The notes below the pieces were generated by a model. It ran no database searches. It saw only the letters and a program-made list of their open reading frames with translations, and was not told the origin of the DNA. The position numbers and the translations under genes are program-made. 64,000 bases of DNA from Lepus europaeus. Lineage: Eukaryota; Chordata; Mammalia; Lagomorpha; Leporidae. This document shows positions 23,259 through 34,391 of this stretch, one piece after another. How positions within the stretch are numbered: the first letter of the stretch is position 1; every line of letters begins with the position of its first letter. Location: contig NC_084827.1 of assembly GCF_033115175.1 (NCBI RefSeq), positions 20,950,001 to 21,014,000 on the forward strand. The letters are read 5' to 3'.

Positions 23259-23605
23259 TTTTTTTTAAAATTTTTATTTATTTATTTTTTGACAGGCAGA
23301 ATGGATAGTGAGAGAGAGACAGAGAGAAAGGTCTTCCTTTTTGCCATTGGTTCACTCTCCAATGGCCGCTGCGGCCGGCGCATCTCGCTGATCCGAAGCC
23401 AGGAGCCAGGTGCTTCTCCTGGTCTCCCATGTGGGTACAGGGCCCAAGCACTTGGGCCATCCTCCACTGCCTTCCCGGGCCACAGCAGAGAGCTGGCCTG
23501 GAAGAGGGGCAACCGGGATAGAATCAGGCGCCCCAACCGGGACTAGAACCCGGTGTGCCGGCGCCGCAAGGCAGAGGATTAGCCTGTTAAGCCATGGCGC
23601 CGGCC
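23259..23605 (-). repeat. Young CSINE
   Basis: Perfect 15-base TSD AGGAGTTAGATTCTT at 23244-23258 and 23606-23620. Confidence 0.93.
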
Positions 23606-23952
23606 AGGAGTTAGATTCTTAGAATAATTAAGCTACTGTCCAACTATGTATTTCAGGATTTTATAAATTATACTATTATGCTGTTAATCTCTATAAATTC
23701 CTGGATTATTTTTAGTGATAAAGGATTGACTTAATGATACCTGGTAGCAGGGGGTTGCATAGGGTCATCCCTGCCACCTTTGGGCTGGAATTTGGAGAAA
23801 ATCGGAGAGGCAGTTGTATTTCTCTTGAGCTTTTCAAAGTCAATTCTCTGCACAGCAGCTGGAACTTGCAGAACCCAAACAGGATGATGTGACTTTCTCC
23901 CCTAAGGCCTTACAGTTAGTGATCTTTAAAATATCACACATTTCAATCTTAC

Positions 23953-24005
23953 CTGCAGCTTCCATCATGATTTCATTGTCTTCCTCTGAAGTTGAGCCTC
24001 CTGTC
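23953..24005 (-). other. Exon-like 53-base segment of unknown status
   Basis: On the minus strand, CTCTCCTCCCTAG (acceptor-like) precedes and GTAAGA (donor-like) follows a segment open in one frame, which reads TGGSTSEEDNEIMMEAA. No neighbouring exon was found. It may be chance. Confidence 0.2.
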
Positions 24006-24314
24006 CTAGGGAGGAGAGGGTAGGTACCCGACTTCCTTTTTTAAAGTTTTATTTAAGGAATACAAACTTCATGCACTTCATACATATAAATTTAGGAACA
24101 TAGTGGTTTTCCCACCCACACTCCCACCTTTCTGCTTCTTCCCTCTCCTATTCCTATTCTTATTTTTTTTCACAATGATTTATTTTCAACTAACTTTATA
24201 CTCATCAGGTTAACTCTACACTAAGAGTTCAACAAATTGTGTGAAAATAAAATTAAAAAAAACCATTGTTCCTCAAAAGTCAAGTCAAGGACTCTTCAAA
24301 ATCATCATATCTCA

Positions 24315-25035
24315 TTTTTTTTCATTTTTTTCATTTTTTTTTTAATTTTTGACAGGCAGAGTGGACAGTGAGAGAGAGAGAGACAGAGAGAAAGGTCTTC
24401 CTTTTGCCGTTGGTTCACCCTCTAATGGCCGCCGCGGTAGCGCGCTGCGGCCGGCGCACTGCGCTGTTCCGATGGCAGGAGCCAGGTGCTTATCCTGGTC
24501 TCCCATGGGGTGCAGAGCCCAAACACTTGGGCCATCCTCCACTGCACTCCCTGGCCACAGCAGAGAGCTGGCCTGGAAGAGGGGCAACTGGGACAGGATC
24601 GGTGCCCCGACCGGGACTAGAACCTGGTGTGCCGGCGCCGCAAGGCGGAGGATTAGCCTGTTGAGCCACGGCGCCGGCCATTTTTTTCATTTTTTAAAAA
24701 ATTTTTGACAGGCAGAGTGGACAGTGAGAGAGAGAGACAGGGGGAAAGGTCTTCCTTTTGCCGTTGGTTCACCCTCCAATGGCCGCCGCGGTAGGCGCGC
24801 TGCGGCCGGCGCACCACGCCGTTCCGAAGCCAGGAGCCAGGTGCTTCTCCTGGTCTCCCATGGGGTGCAGGGCCCAAGCACTTGGGCCATCCTCCACTGC
24901 ACTTTCGGGCCAAAGCAGAGAGCTGGCCTGGAAGAGGGGAAACTGGGACAGAATCCGGCGCCCCGACCGGGACTAGAACCCGGTGTGCTGGCACCGCTAG
25001 GCGGAGGATTAGCCTGTTGAGCCGCGGCGCTGGCC
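24315..25035 (-). repeat. Outer young CSINE whose tail was invaded by another CSINE
   Basis: Tail 24315-24339, body 24696-25035. Outer TSD CAAAATCATCATATCTCA at 24297-24314 and 25036-25053, perfect over 18 bases. Confidence 0.9.
24340..24679 (-). repeat. Inner young CSINE inserted in the tail of the outer copy
   Basis: TSD ATTTTTTTCATTTTTT at 24324-24339 and 24680-24695. Same orientation as its host. Confidence 0.9.
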
Positions 25036-25075
25036 CAAAATCATCATATCTCAAAGTGTCAAATTGTACCTGACT

Positions 25076-26539
25076 TCTTTAATCTTGAAACCAGACCTGG
25101 GCTAGAGTTAATTATCTAAATTCCTTGCACATAGAAGGAAGCCCATTCTCCCCCCACCCCCCGCCCTGAATGCCTGCCATGGGGCAGAGAAGAAACCCTT
25201 TCCCACTGGAGTGTCCAGGCCAGGCAACTTGCTGCCCTATGGGAGATGAGGGTCTGGTGTAGGCCACTGATAATAACCCTCTTAGCACCAATGTCCCATT
25301 TTCCTACCTACTGTTGTATAATGCATTATTATCCTGAAATGAAAGTTATAGATAATATAAATTATCTCTACATACAATTTCAAAAATCAATATAATAATC
25401 TAAGCCTCATATAAAAGAGAAATAAGGAGAAAGTAATTTATTATAAAGTAATAAGTCTTTCAATGTGCAAATGCCTGGTCATGTCTAGACTAGAACATAG
25501 AATGAAGAGGTCAGATGCTTCTGTCTTGTAATAATGAAAAAGTTGGCATTTAAGAGAAGAAACTCTTCTCTTGTACAAGAAATACAAGAAAATGAGAGAA
25601 TAGGAGTAGGAGTGGGAAAGAAAATCTAAACTAGACTAGGAGTTTGTAATAACAGACCAGACTTATTTGTATATGATCAGAGAAAGGGGAACTAGCCATA
25701 ACTGAAGTGTGGATAACAGCTGAGACAAATGACAGATGGTTGAAAAGGAGAAAATGAGGCAGTATGTTCATACAAGTGAACTTGGTCTTATTTGTTAGTA
25801 CAATGGAAAATAAAGCCTTTTGTTATGACACTGGACAGATAGTGATAAAGTAATGCTTCCACCCCCCTCCCCCCGCCAAAAGCATATCTCCCTCATAGAA
25901 TCCTACTGTGTCCAAGCTTCGGTATTTAAAAAGACTTTGCCTACTACATCTTTGGGTAGGCCAAAAAGAAAGCAGATTGGAAAACAAAGCATCGGAAGAG
26001 GCTACCATGAGAGTTATTTGACAGCCTACTGGAGGAGAGTCAATGTAAAATTGAAAAATAATAGAGCATTGAGAATTACATAATTTTAATATGCAACTTT
26101 CACAGCATAGATAACATTTTTATACATTAAAATATGCATGTTGGAAATCGCATAAAATGTAAGCAATTCTTGTTGTTAACATTCAATGAGATTTCTGTTT
26201 TCTAAGTCTGTTTGAGACATATCTGCATGTCACAGATGCAGACTGATAAAGAAAGGCACATCACACCAAAAATTCAGATACCATGAGGGTGCTGCCACTG
26301 GTTATGTGATATTCTGAAATAATGGAAAATTTTGCTAAGCTTGTAAATAAAACAAGGTATAGTAGACTTTAAATTTACATGATAGTTACATCCCCCAGAT
26401 TCATCACATATTAAAACCATGCCAAAAACACTTTATGATTCTGATTCTACAGAAACTGGAGTTAGATTCCAGGCTCACAAAATGGTAAAGAATATTTTAC
26501 ACTTAGGAAAGTATAATGGGATATTCAAACTCAGACACG
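25076..26539. other. Unassigned AT-rich intergenic sequence
   Basis: A second long SINE gap; no gene or clear repeat. Confidence 0.5.
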
Positions 26540-27225
26540 ATATTTCCTTTTTTTTTTTTTACTTTATTTGAAAGGCGGGGAGGGGGAAGAAAGAGAGAGA
26601 GTGAGAGAGAGAGAGAGAATGCCCGGATGAGGGCAACTCCTTCTCCCCCCGATGGCTGCAATGGCTGGGGCTGGGCCAGGCTGAAGCCAGGAGCTCCATT
26701 GGAGTCTTGCATGTGGTTGGCAGAGTTGCAAGCACTCAGCCCATATTTTGCTGCTTTCCCAGGTGCATTATAAGTAGCTGGATCAGTGGCCGGCGCCGTG
26801 GCTCAATAGGCTAATCCTCCGCCTTGCGGCGCCGGCACACCGGGTTCTAGTCCTGGTTGGGGCACCGGATTCTATCCCGGTTGCCCCTCTTCCAGGCCAG
26901 CTCTCTGCTGTGGCCCGGGAAGGCAGTGGAGGATGGCCCAAGTCCTTGGGCCCTGAACCAGCATGGGAGACCAGGAGAAGCACCTGGCTCCTGGCTTCAG
27001 ATCAGCACGATGCGCCGACCACAGCGGCCATTGGAGAGTGAACCAATGGCAAAAAGGAAGACCTTTCTCTCTGTCTCTCTCTCTCTCACTATCCACTCTG
27101 CCTGTCAAAAACAAAAACAAAAAAGTAGCCGGAACAGAAGCGGAGCAGCCAGGACAGGAACCAGTGCTTTGATATGGATGCTAGCATTGCAACTTAATCT
27201 GCTATATTACAATATTTCCCCAAAG
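26540..27225 (-). repeat. Outer old CSINE split by a young CSINE
   Basis: Left part to 26786, right part from 27123 (GCCGGAACAGAAGCGGAG onward). Confidence 0.85.
26787..27122 (+). repeat. Inner young CSINE
   Basis: TSD AAGTAGCTGGATCAG (26772-26786) and AAGTAGCCGGAACAG (27123-27137). Inserted opposite in sense to its host. Confidence 0.9.
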
Positions 27226-28030
27226 ACATACAAATGGCCAATAAACACAGAAAAAGATGCTCAACCTCAGTAGCTGAGAGGAAATGCAAGTCAAAGCCAC
27301 AGTGAAATACCACTTCACATCGAGTAACATGAAAAAAAGATAGTAACAAGTGTTGCAAGGATGTAGAGATGCTGGAACTTTCCATATACCACTGGTAGGA
27401 GTGTAAAAGGGGCGTCTACTTTGAAATATAGTCTGCCTTTTTCTCTACAAGTTAAGCATATATTATAGGACCTAGCAATTATACTTCTAGATCTACACCC
27501 AAAAGAAAGGAAAACGCATGCTCACACAAAAACTTGTAAACAATTGTCCATAGCAGCATTATTCCTAATAGCCAAAAGTAGAAAAAACCCAATTGTTCAT
27601 GAACGGATGAATGGATAAATAAAGTGTGGTATACAGATATAATGGCGTATTACTCAGCCATAAAAGCAAGGTACTGATACATGATATAGTATCAATGAAC
27701 CTTGAAAACATTATCCTGACCAAAACAAGTCAGATACAAAATTCCACATATTATGTGATTCCATTAAAACTATATATAACAGGTAAATCTAATGAGACAG
27801 AGGGTAGATTTATGGTTTCCTAGGAATAGAGAGTTGAGGCAAAAAGGGCAGTGCCTGTTAATAGGTACAGGATGCTTTTGGAGGGTGATGAAATGTTCTA
27901 AGATTGATTGTGGTGATGCTTGCACAGTTTTGTGAATCTACTGAAAACTATTGACTAACACTTTAAGTAGGTGAGCTTCATGGTTTGTGGATTATATGTC
28001 AATAAAGCTGCCTCTAAAACCTGTCAGGTA
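27205..28030 (+). mobile_element. Old LINE-1 3' end (ORF2 C-terminal region and 3' UTR)
   Basis: CATACAAATGGCCAATAAAC, ACTCAGCCATAAAA and the closing TCAATAAAGCTG are typical of the ORF2 end and 3' UTR of old L1M elements. No usable reading frame remains. It begins directly after a decayed SINE. Confidence 0.8.
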
Positions 28031-28499
28031 GAACATCGCAAAGGATGGTCCCGAGCACTGTGAGACATCTGTATGCCCCAGCCTGTTCAACCAAATGCGA
28101 ACACATTTCCCAAACATTGTGACAGTGAATACTGCCTCGACAGAGTTCCAGAAAAATCTTCTACTGATGATCACGGAATAGTGGAAGAAGAGAAACAAAA
28201 CAAACAAACGAAAAACCCACAAAACCCTAATCCACTCTAGAAGGCAAATGAGACATTTTGGGTTTTTCCTAGCCGTGCCCACTATAGACAAATAGATTAG
28301 ATAAATTGGGGAAAACACCAAGAATAGGTAAATTATTCCTTCACTCATGGTTTGCAAGCAGTGCTGCCCCCAGTATGTATCATAGTTAGAAGGGTGGAGT
28401 GATGTGTTGAGTCAAAGAGAGGTTTAATGTGCTTTCCTGGTTCTCCCCAGATTCCCACATGGGCTGGATGCCGAGGTTAGATTTGGCAGGCTTATTATG
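28031..28499. other. Unassigned intergenic sequence
   Basis: Follows the old L1 tail. The 121-codon minus frame at 27992-28357 partly lies in the L1 and is not convincing. Confidence 0.45.
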
Positions 28500-28745
28500 G
28501 ATGGTTTGGGTCAGCTGCTCCACTTCTTATGCAGCTTCCTGCTGATACATTCTGGGAGATGGTTCAAGTGCTTGGGCTTCTGCCACCCATGTGGGAGACC
28601 TGGATAGAGCTCAGGCTCCTGGCTTCAGCCTGGCACAGCAGCCCTAGCAATTGCCTGTTGTAAGCATTTGGGGGAGTGAACCAGAGGATACATCTCTTTC
28701 TCTATCTCAGTCTCTTTCTCTGGCATTCTTTCAGGTAGATGAAAA
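28500..28745 (+). repeat. Old CSINE, head lost
   Basis: GTCAGCTGCTCCACTTC to TTCTTTCAGGTAG follows the CSINE body. Confidence 0.75.
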
Positions 28746-28933
28746 AAAAATTTAAAAACCCAATTTTTTAAAAAACAGAAAGCTTTTTTCTAACTCCTAT
28801 CCTAATCCTCTCACCAAATTTCCAGCTCAACTCAAAACTAAGGGGAGGCGGTAGTTTTATGAAACTGTAATCTCCATGTGGGTGGAGATCATGGTTTTTG
28901 TTGTTGTTGTTCACTATTATATCTTCTAACTTT

Positions 28934-29265
28934 TTTTTTTTTAATTTGCTTATTTATTTGAAAGTCAGAGTTACACTGAAAGAGAAGGAGAGGCAGAGAG
29001 AGGTCTTCCATCTGCTGGTCCACTCCCCAGATGGCCGCAATGGCTGGAGTTGTGCTGATCCAAAGCCAAGAGCCAGGATCTTCTTCCTTGGCCTCCCATG
29101 TGGGTGGAGGGGCTCAAGCACTTGGGCCATCCTCCACTGCTTTCCCAGGCCATAGCAAGGAGCTGGATCAGAAGTAGAGCAGCTGGGACTCAAACCAGTG
29201 CCCATAGAGGGTGCCAGCACTGCAGACGGTGGCTTTACCCACTGCACCACAGCACTGGCTCCTAC
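28934..29265 (-). repeat. CSINE
   Basis: TSD ATCTTCTAACTTTT at 28920-28933 and about 29266-29280. Confidence 0.9.
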
Positions 29266-29482
29266 ATCTTCTAACTTTTAAGACTGTGGTTGGTTTAACA
29301 AATATCTGTTAAATGAAAAAGTAAAAATACCCTAAATGCATACTTGCTATTTATAGAAGATAAACTAACAGTGTGTGATCTCAGTGTTGGCATTAATAAG
29401 TCATTAGATTGTGACTAAGTTTATGAAAGAAACTAATGAATAAAAAGTATATTCTACCTTTGAATTAGAAAGGTCAAGAAAA

Positions 29483-29830
29483 CGCGGCCGGCACCATGGC
29501 CCAACAGGCTAATCCTCCGCCTTGCGGTGCCGGCACACCAGGTTCTAGTCCCGGTCGGGGCGCCGGATTCTGTCCCGGTTGCCCCTCTTCCAGGCCAGCT
29601 CTCTGCTATGGCCCGGGAGTGCAGTGGAGGATGGCCCAAGTGCTTGGGCCCTGCACCCCATGGGAGACCAGGAGAAGCACCTGGCTCCTGCCATTGGATC
29701 AGTGCAGGTGCGCCGGCCGCGGCGGCCATTGGAGGGTGAACCAACGGCAAAGGAAGACCTTTCTCTCTGTCTCTCTCTCTCTCACTATCCACTCTGCCTG
29801 TCAAAAAATAAAAAAAAAAATAAAAAAAAA
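29483..29830 (+). repeat. Young CSINE
   Basis: Perfect 16-base TSD AGAAAGGTCAAGAAAA at 29467-29482 and 29831-29846. Nearly intact A and B boxes. Confidence 0.94.
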
Positions 29831-30063
29831 AGAAAGGTCAAGAAAATGATTTATTTCTGCATGGTTCATGTGAGACGTTTGTTCAGATTTACTATATTTC
29901 TACCTGTGCGTTCAAAGGGATGAAAGTTTGGTTCAACAAACATTGTCTCCCTTTCGTTTTTGCACAGTCAGGGTTGGAATGAACTTCAGAGTCACTCTTT
30001 TTAAGCCAATCTTTCATTTAATGCTTGACCCCCTTCATAATATTTCAAATTTCATAATGATGG

Positions 30064-30065
<2 letters not shown>

Positions 30066-30101
<36 letters not shown>
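30066..30101. repeat. (AT)n microsatellite
   Basis: About 17 uninterrupted AT units. Confidence 0.95.
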
Positions 30102-30103
<2 letters not shown>

Positions 30104-30269
30104 ATCAATCCATTCAAGTTCAGGACATGTGGTTGAAAGAGTCTAGTCCACAGCATTGAAACTGGCCTCTCTGTGCTTCTCATACTGCAGCAATTATGGG
30201 TACATAAAATGGGTACTTTCTTCTCCATCCGGCATCCCCATACATTTGAAGTCTTCACTAGTCCAAACT

Positions 30270-30408
30270 CCCCTCCCCAACTACTTGAGCCGTTATCTCT
30301 GCCTTCCAGAGTATGTATTGAAAGGGAACTGGATTCAGGAGCTGGAGCTGGGAATCGAATGCAAGTACTTCAATATGGGATAGGGGCATCTTAACTAGGA
30401 CAAAATTC
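30270..30408 (-). repeat. Old CSINE fragment
   Basis: CTACTTGAGCCGTTATCTC to GGGGCATCTTAACTAGG is the head half of an older copy. Confidence 0.65.
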
Positions 30409-30519
30409 CTTCCCACTCTACAGCATGTAAGGTTGGGAGAATTGATTGTTTCCTATGTCACATAGAAACTACCAGAGAGAACATGTATGTCCTCTTATTT
30501 CCATACTAAGGGGTCCTGT

Positions 30520-30640
30520 GAGGGCTAAAATAAAGCTGGCTGGTTTTGGCTCTGTGTGCGAGACGGATGTAGAGTGCCTAGCCTGGTGTCTAGTCCAGAG
30601 CAGTCAGTCAACAAATCCTAGCTTTTCGTTTCCCCTTGAA
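30520..30640 (+). repeat. MIR SINE 3' half
   Basis: GTGCCTAGCCTGGTGTCTAG and CAGTCAGTCAACAAATC resemble the MIR 3' end. Confidence 0.45.
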
Positions 30641-31535
30641 CCTTCTTTATTTTTCTTGAATTGTTTTTGCCTCAGTTTAACGCAAGAATAATGAAAGGAT
30701 GAACTAGTAGACAATAAAATATCTTCTGTAGACTCAATTTCCAGAAGACAGCAGTCTTTTCTTTTTGCAGTGAAACCCAAATAGACTGTAAGTTGAAATA
30801 CATATTAGATATGTCTCAAATATTTAAAAATAAAATATAGCACTTTAGTTTAACAATGTTTATACTTATTTAATGTACCTAGTTAATTTGTGCATTATTT
30901 GTTTTTTCATTTATGTGTTTAAAATGAGCAAATAGAAGTGTCAAATATCTTGTATTATAGTCTCAATTTAACAAACAATTAAAAAAAGAACTAACCTTGA
31001 TGGGTAAATTTTTGAATATGATAGTAGCTGTTCCTGTTTAAAAAAAAATCTGAGAAATGTAAAGTAACTTTGTTCCCATAGATGGAACTTCCATTACTGA
31101 TAACTTTAGTACAGTGTCTCTTCTTGCAGTAAGATCATTAAAAACACACTGAACTTTGATGGACTTTTCTTCAAAGGTGTTTATTTTAGAAAAGAGTGAT
31201 GGTAGATTCAGGCATTCTCCCACAAAGCACCAGGAAGAAGGAGCTGCATTTTGCCATTGAAAACAGTTATGTTGACTGCAGCATCTAAGTGTCACTAGAT
31301 GATTTAGTGCTGCCTGGCATCACAGGTCTTGCCAGGAATGCTGGATTCTGTTCAGCATTTTCCTAACTAGAAACTGCTCTGCCTGAGTGGAGGGAGTAAT
31401 CCCCTACATATCCTTTTTCAAAATTGTCGAATCTTTCCCTTTATGTGTAACAATCACAGCACTAAAACAGCTTTGTAGTCTGTTGAATGTAAACAGCTGC
31501 TGACTTAAAAGTAGAGGAGAAAAAAAGGAGAGGAA
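30641..31535. other. Unassigned AT-rich intergenic sequence
   Basis: No recognised element. Confidence 0.5.
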
Positions 31536-31545
31536 ACACCCAGCA

Positions 31546-31863
31546 GGGGCTGGGGTTGTGGCAGAGCAGGTTAAGTTGCCGCCTGCAGTGCAGGCATCCC
31601 AGATGGGCACTGGTTTGAGTCCCAGCTGCTCTACTTCTGGTCCATGCCCCTGCCGATAGCTTGGGAAAAGCAGTGGAAGATGACTCAAGTATTTGGGCCC
31701 CTGCCACTCAGGTGGGAGACCTGGATGAAGCTCCTAGCTTCAGCCTGGGCCAGCCCTGGCTGCTGCAGCCATCTGGGGAGTGAACCAGTAGATTCTGTCT
31801 ACTCTGTCTGTCTCTCCCTCTCTCTATGTAACTCTGGCTTTCAAATAAATAATCTAAAAAATA
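31546..31863 (+). repeat. CSINE
   Basis: Head GGGGCTGGGGTTGTGGC, TSD ACACCCAGCA (31536-31545) and ATACCTAGCA (31861-31870). Confidence 0.9.
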
Positions 31864-31892
31864 CCTAGCAAATTTCTTGGTTTTATGTACTT

Positions 31893-32221
31893 TTTTTTTT
31901 TTTTTTGACAGGCAGAGTGGATAGTGAGAGAGAGACAGAGAGAAAGGTCTTCCTTTTTGCCATTGGTTCACCCTCCAATGGCCGCTTCGGCTGGCGCATC
32001 TTGTTGATCCGAAGCCAGGAGCCAGGTGCTTATCCTGGTCTCCCATGGGGTGCAGGGCCCAAGGACTTGGGCCATCCTCCACTGCCTTACCGGGCCATAG
32101 CAGAGAGCTGGCCTGGAAGAGGGGCGACCGGGATAGAATCCGGCGCCCCAACCGGGACTAGAACCCGGTGTGCCGGTGCCGCAAGGCGGAGGATTAGCCT
32201 GTTAAGCCACGGGGCCGGCCC
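31893..32221 (-). repeat. Young CSINE
   Basis: TSD GGTTTTATGTACTT (31879-31892) and GGTTTTATATACTT (32222-32235). Confidence 0.92.
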
Positions 32222-32519
32222 GGTTTTATATACTTCTTCGTGTACTCTGATCCTACAGATTTCTCAGATTCAAGATACAATATAATTTCCCTTTGAAAAT
32301 GTTTCAGTGAGGAAAACTAATGTCAATCTAAAATATTTAAAATGTGATAATTTTGCAAATGAGGGTATAATTTCAGAAATTATTTAAACTTGTAGAGAAA
32401 TACAACTTGCTGACATTTAGCAATAGGTAATCCATTAGTCAGGTATCTTTATGAGATAGGTCTTGGTAACTTACTAAAATTTCTTGGGAAAAAACTCCAC
32501 CATAATGTTTGTTATTCAT

Positions 32520-32849
32520 GGCCGGCGCCGTGGCTTAACAGGCTAATCCTCCGCCTTGCGGGGCCGGCACACCGGGTTCTAGTCCCGGTTGGGGCGCCGG
32601 ATTCTATCCCGGTCGCCCCTCTTCCAGGCCAGCTCTCTGCTATGGCCTGGGAAGGCAGTGGAGGATGGCCCAAGTCCTTGGGCCCTGCACCCGCAAGGGA
32701 GACCAGGAGAGGCGCCTGGCTCCTGCCTTCGGATCAGCACGATGCGCTGGCCGCAGCGGCCATTGGAGGGTGAACCAACGGCAAAGGAAGACCTTTCTCT
32801 CTGTCTCTTTCTCTCTCTCACTATCCACTCTGCCTGTCCAAAAAAAAAA
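32520..32849 (+). repeat. Young CSINE
   Basis: Perfect TSD GTTTGTTATTCAT at 32507-32519 and 32850-32862. Confidence 0.94.
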
Positions 32850-32862
32850 GTTTGTTATTCAT

Positions 32863-33362
32863 TATCTACTATCTCTTCTCTAATTTATGAGAGCATTTTG
32901 CAAATGCTCCCTTCCCTCAAATGCTGTTATCTACACAACCTCTTAGGCACCTGTTAAATTCTATGGCTTCAATCATCTCTCTTGTGCCTGTCTTGTGTGA
33001 TGATCATGAAAAAATATACTTTTTACATGCCTCCATTTATTAGACTAGGCACTCCTCAATAATTAGTCTAGAAACTCTAAGAGCACAGGAAATTCCTATC
33101 TTACTCAAGGTCATATTATAGGGACCTGGCACATATGCACCAAGTAAATTTTTGCTGACTAAACATCAGTACAGTTTCAGTTTGACATGATATTTGCAAT
33201 ATGATATTTGATAAATGTTGAAATGGATTTATTGATAATCAATTAGCACGAGGGCAATGGTAAACTATTTCCAACACCATACCCTGTAAGAGTTAACAGA
33301 ACAAGTTTCCAGCCATGTAACTGATGATTAGTTTCCAATTATCTTGAGGATTCAATTAGCTT
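32863..33362. other. Unassigned AT-rich intergenic sequence
   Basis: No recognised element. Confidence 0.5.
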
Positions 33363-33687
33363 TTCTTTTCTTTTCTTTATTTATTTGAAAGGTTTACACA
33401 GAGAGAAGGAGAGGCAGAGAGAGAGAGAGGTCTTCCATTCACTGGTTCACTCCCCAATTGGCCACAATGGCTGTAGCTGTGCCAATCCAAAGCCAGAAGC
33501 CAGGAGCTTCTTCTGGGTCTCCCATGCGGGTGCAGAGGCCCAAGGATGGGGGCCATTTTCTACTGCTTTCCCAGGACAAAACAGAGAGCTAGATCAGAAG
33601 TGGAGCAACTGGGACTTGAACTGGCACCCATATGGGATGCTAGCACTGCAGGCAGTGGCTCCACCCTCTACACCACAGCACCGGCCC
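33363..33687 (-). repeat. CSINE at the LTR edge
   Basis: TTTTCTTTTC tail to ACAGCACCGGCCCC head; flanks TAGCTTTTCT/TAACTTTTCT. Confidence 0.88.
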
Positions 33688-33689
33688 CT

Positions 33690-34391
33690 AACTTTTCTAA
33701 GTGGTAAGCATGCTAGCAGAGTTTAATGAAGAGAAATAATGAAGACAGCACATCTGACAGACCAAGGAGGCATCTCAGTAAAGAACTGAGACCAGTCTGC
33801 ATTCAGACTGGAGTTTTTTGGATATTGGGTGTGGGCCTTCTTCTTCCTCTCCTTACACCCTTTCTGGAATGTTGCTAAGTGGAGGGTTTTCTGGGTGTGG
33901 AATCTCTCCTGGAACTTCATAATAGTCCCTTTGGTAAAGAGCAGATGAGATTCCCTTAAGCTGCTCCCAGGGGGAGGGCTGGGACCCACCCAGCCAGGTT
34001 ATTGAACAATGGCAAGACTGTTTTTTTTTTTTTAATATTTATTTTATTTATTTGAGAGTTAAGAGAGAGGGAGAGAGAGAGAGAGAGAGGTCTTCCATCT
34101 GCTAGTTCACTCCCCAAATGGCTGCAAGCTCAGCTGATCTGAAGCCAGGATCCTCCTCTGGGTCTCCTACGTGGGTGCCCAAGCACTTGGGCCATCCTCC
34201 ACTGCTTTCCCAGCCATATTAACAGGGAGCTGGATTGGAAGTGCAGCAGTCAGGACTCAAACCAGCACCCATACTGGTGCTTCGGGCTGGGCCTTTAACC
34301 TGCTGTGCCACAGCGCTGGCCCCATGGCAAGACTTTTGATATGTAAATGCTAGTTTGCTTCCAAGTCCTACTTTCTTGTTCCATCACACAG
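33690..34391 (-). mobile_element. Endogenous retrovirus 3' LTR (split by a SINE)
   Basis: On the minus strand an A/G-rich polypurine-like tract (about 34400-34412) is followed by a TG-starting segment near 34391 that runs to about 33690. It contains a late ATTAAA-type signal. A CSINE at 34020-34322 interrupts it; the net LTR length is about 400 bases. The right edge is obscured by another SINE. Confidence 0.5.
34020..34322 (-). repeat. CSINE inside the ERV LTR
   Basis: TSD ATGGCAAGACT at 34009-34019 and 34323-34333, perfect. Confidence 0.92.

Larger units (their letters stand above)
24040..25075 (-). mobile_element. L1 3' UTR fragment split by two CSINEs
   Basis: The piece 24040-24314 (tail end first, with a C/T-rich centre) and 25054-25075 were continuous before two CSINEs inserted. 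The 18-base TSD CAAAATCATCATATCTCA marks the break on both sides. Confidence 0.65.

Noticed and set aside
24297-25053. Repeated units considered as a CRISPR-like or satellite array
   Set aside because: The repeats are two complete CSINEs with separate TSDs. There are no short regular repeats with unique spacers, and this is a mammalian nuclear sequence.
27992-28357. 121-codon minus frame
   Set aside because: It begins in an L1 tail, is hydrophobic by AT-rich composition, and shows no domain or splice context.
31708-32151. 147-codon minus frame and dozens of similar 60-140 codon frames
   Set aside because: They recur wherever a CSINE lies and encode the same repeat-derived peptides (for example SWLLASD or GRPFSLSLS). 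They are SINE translations, not genes.
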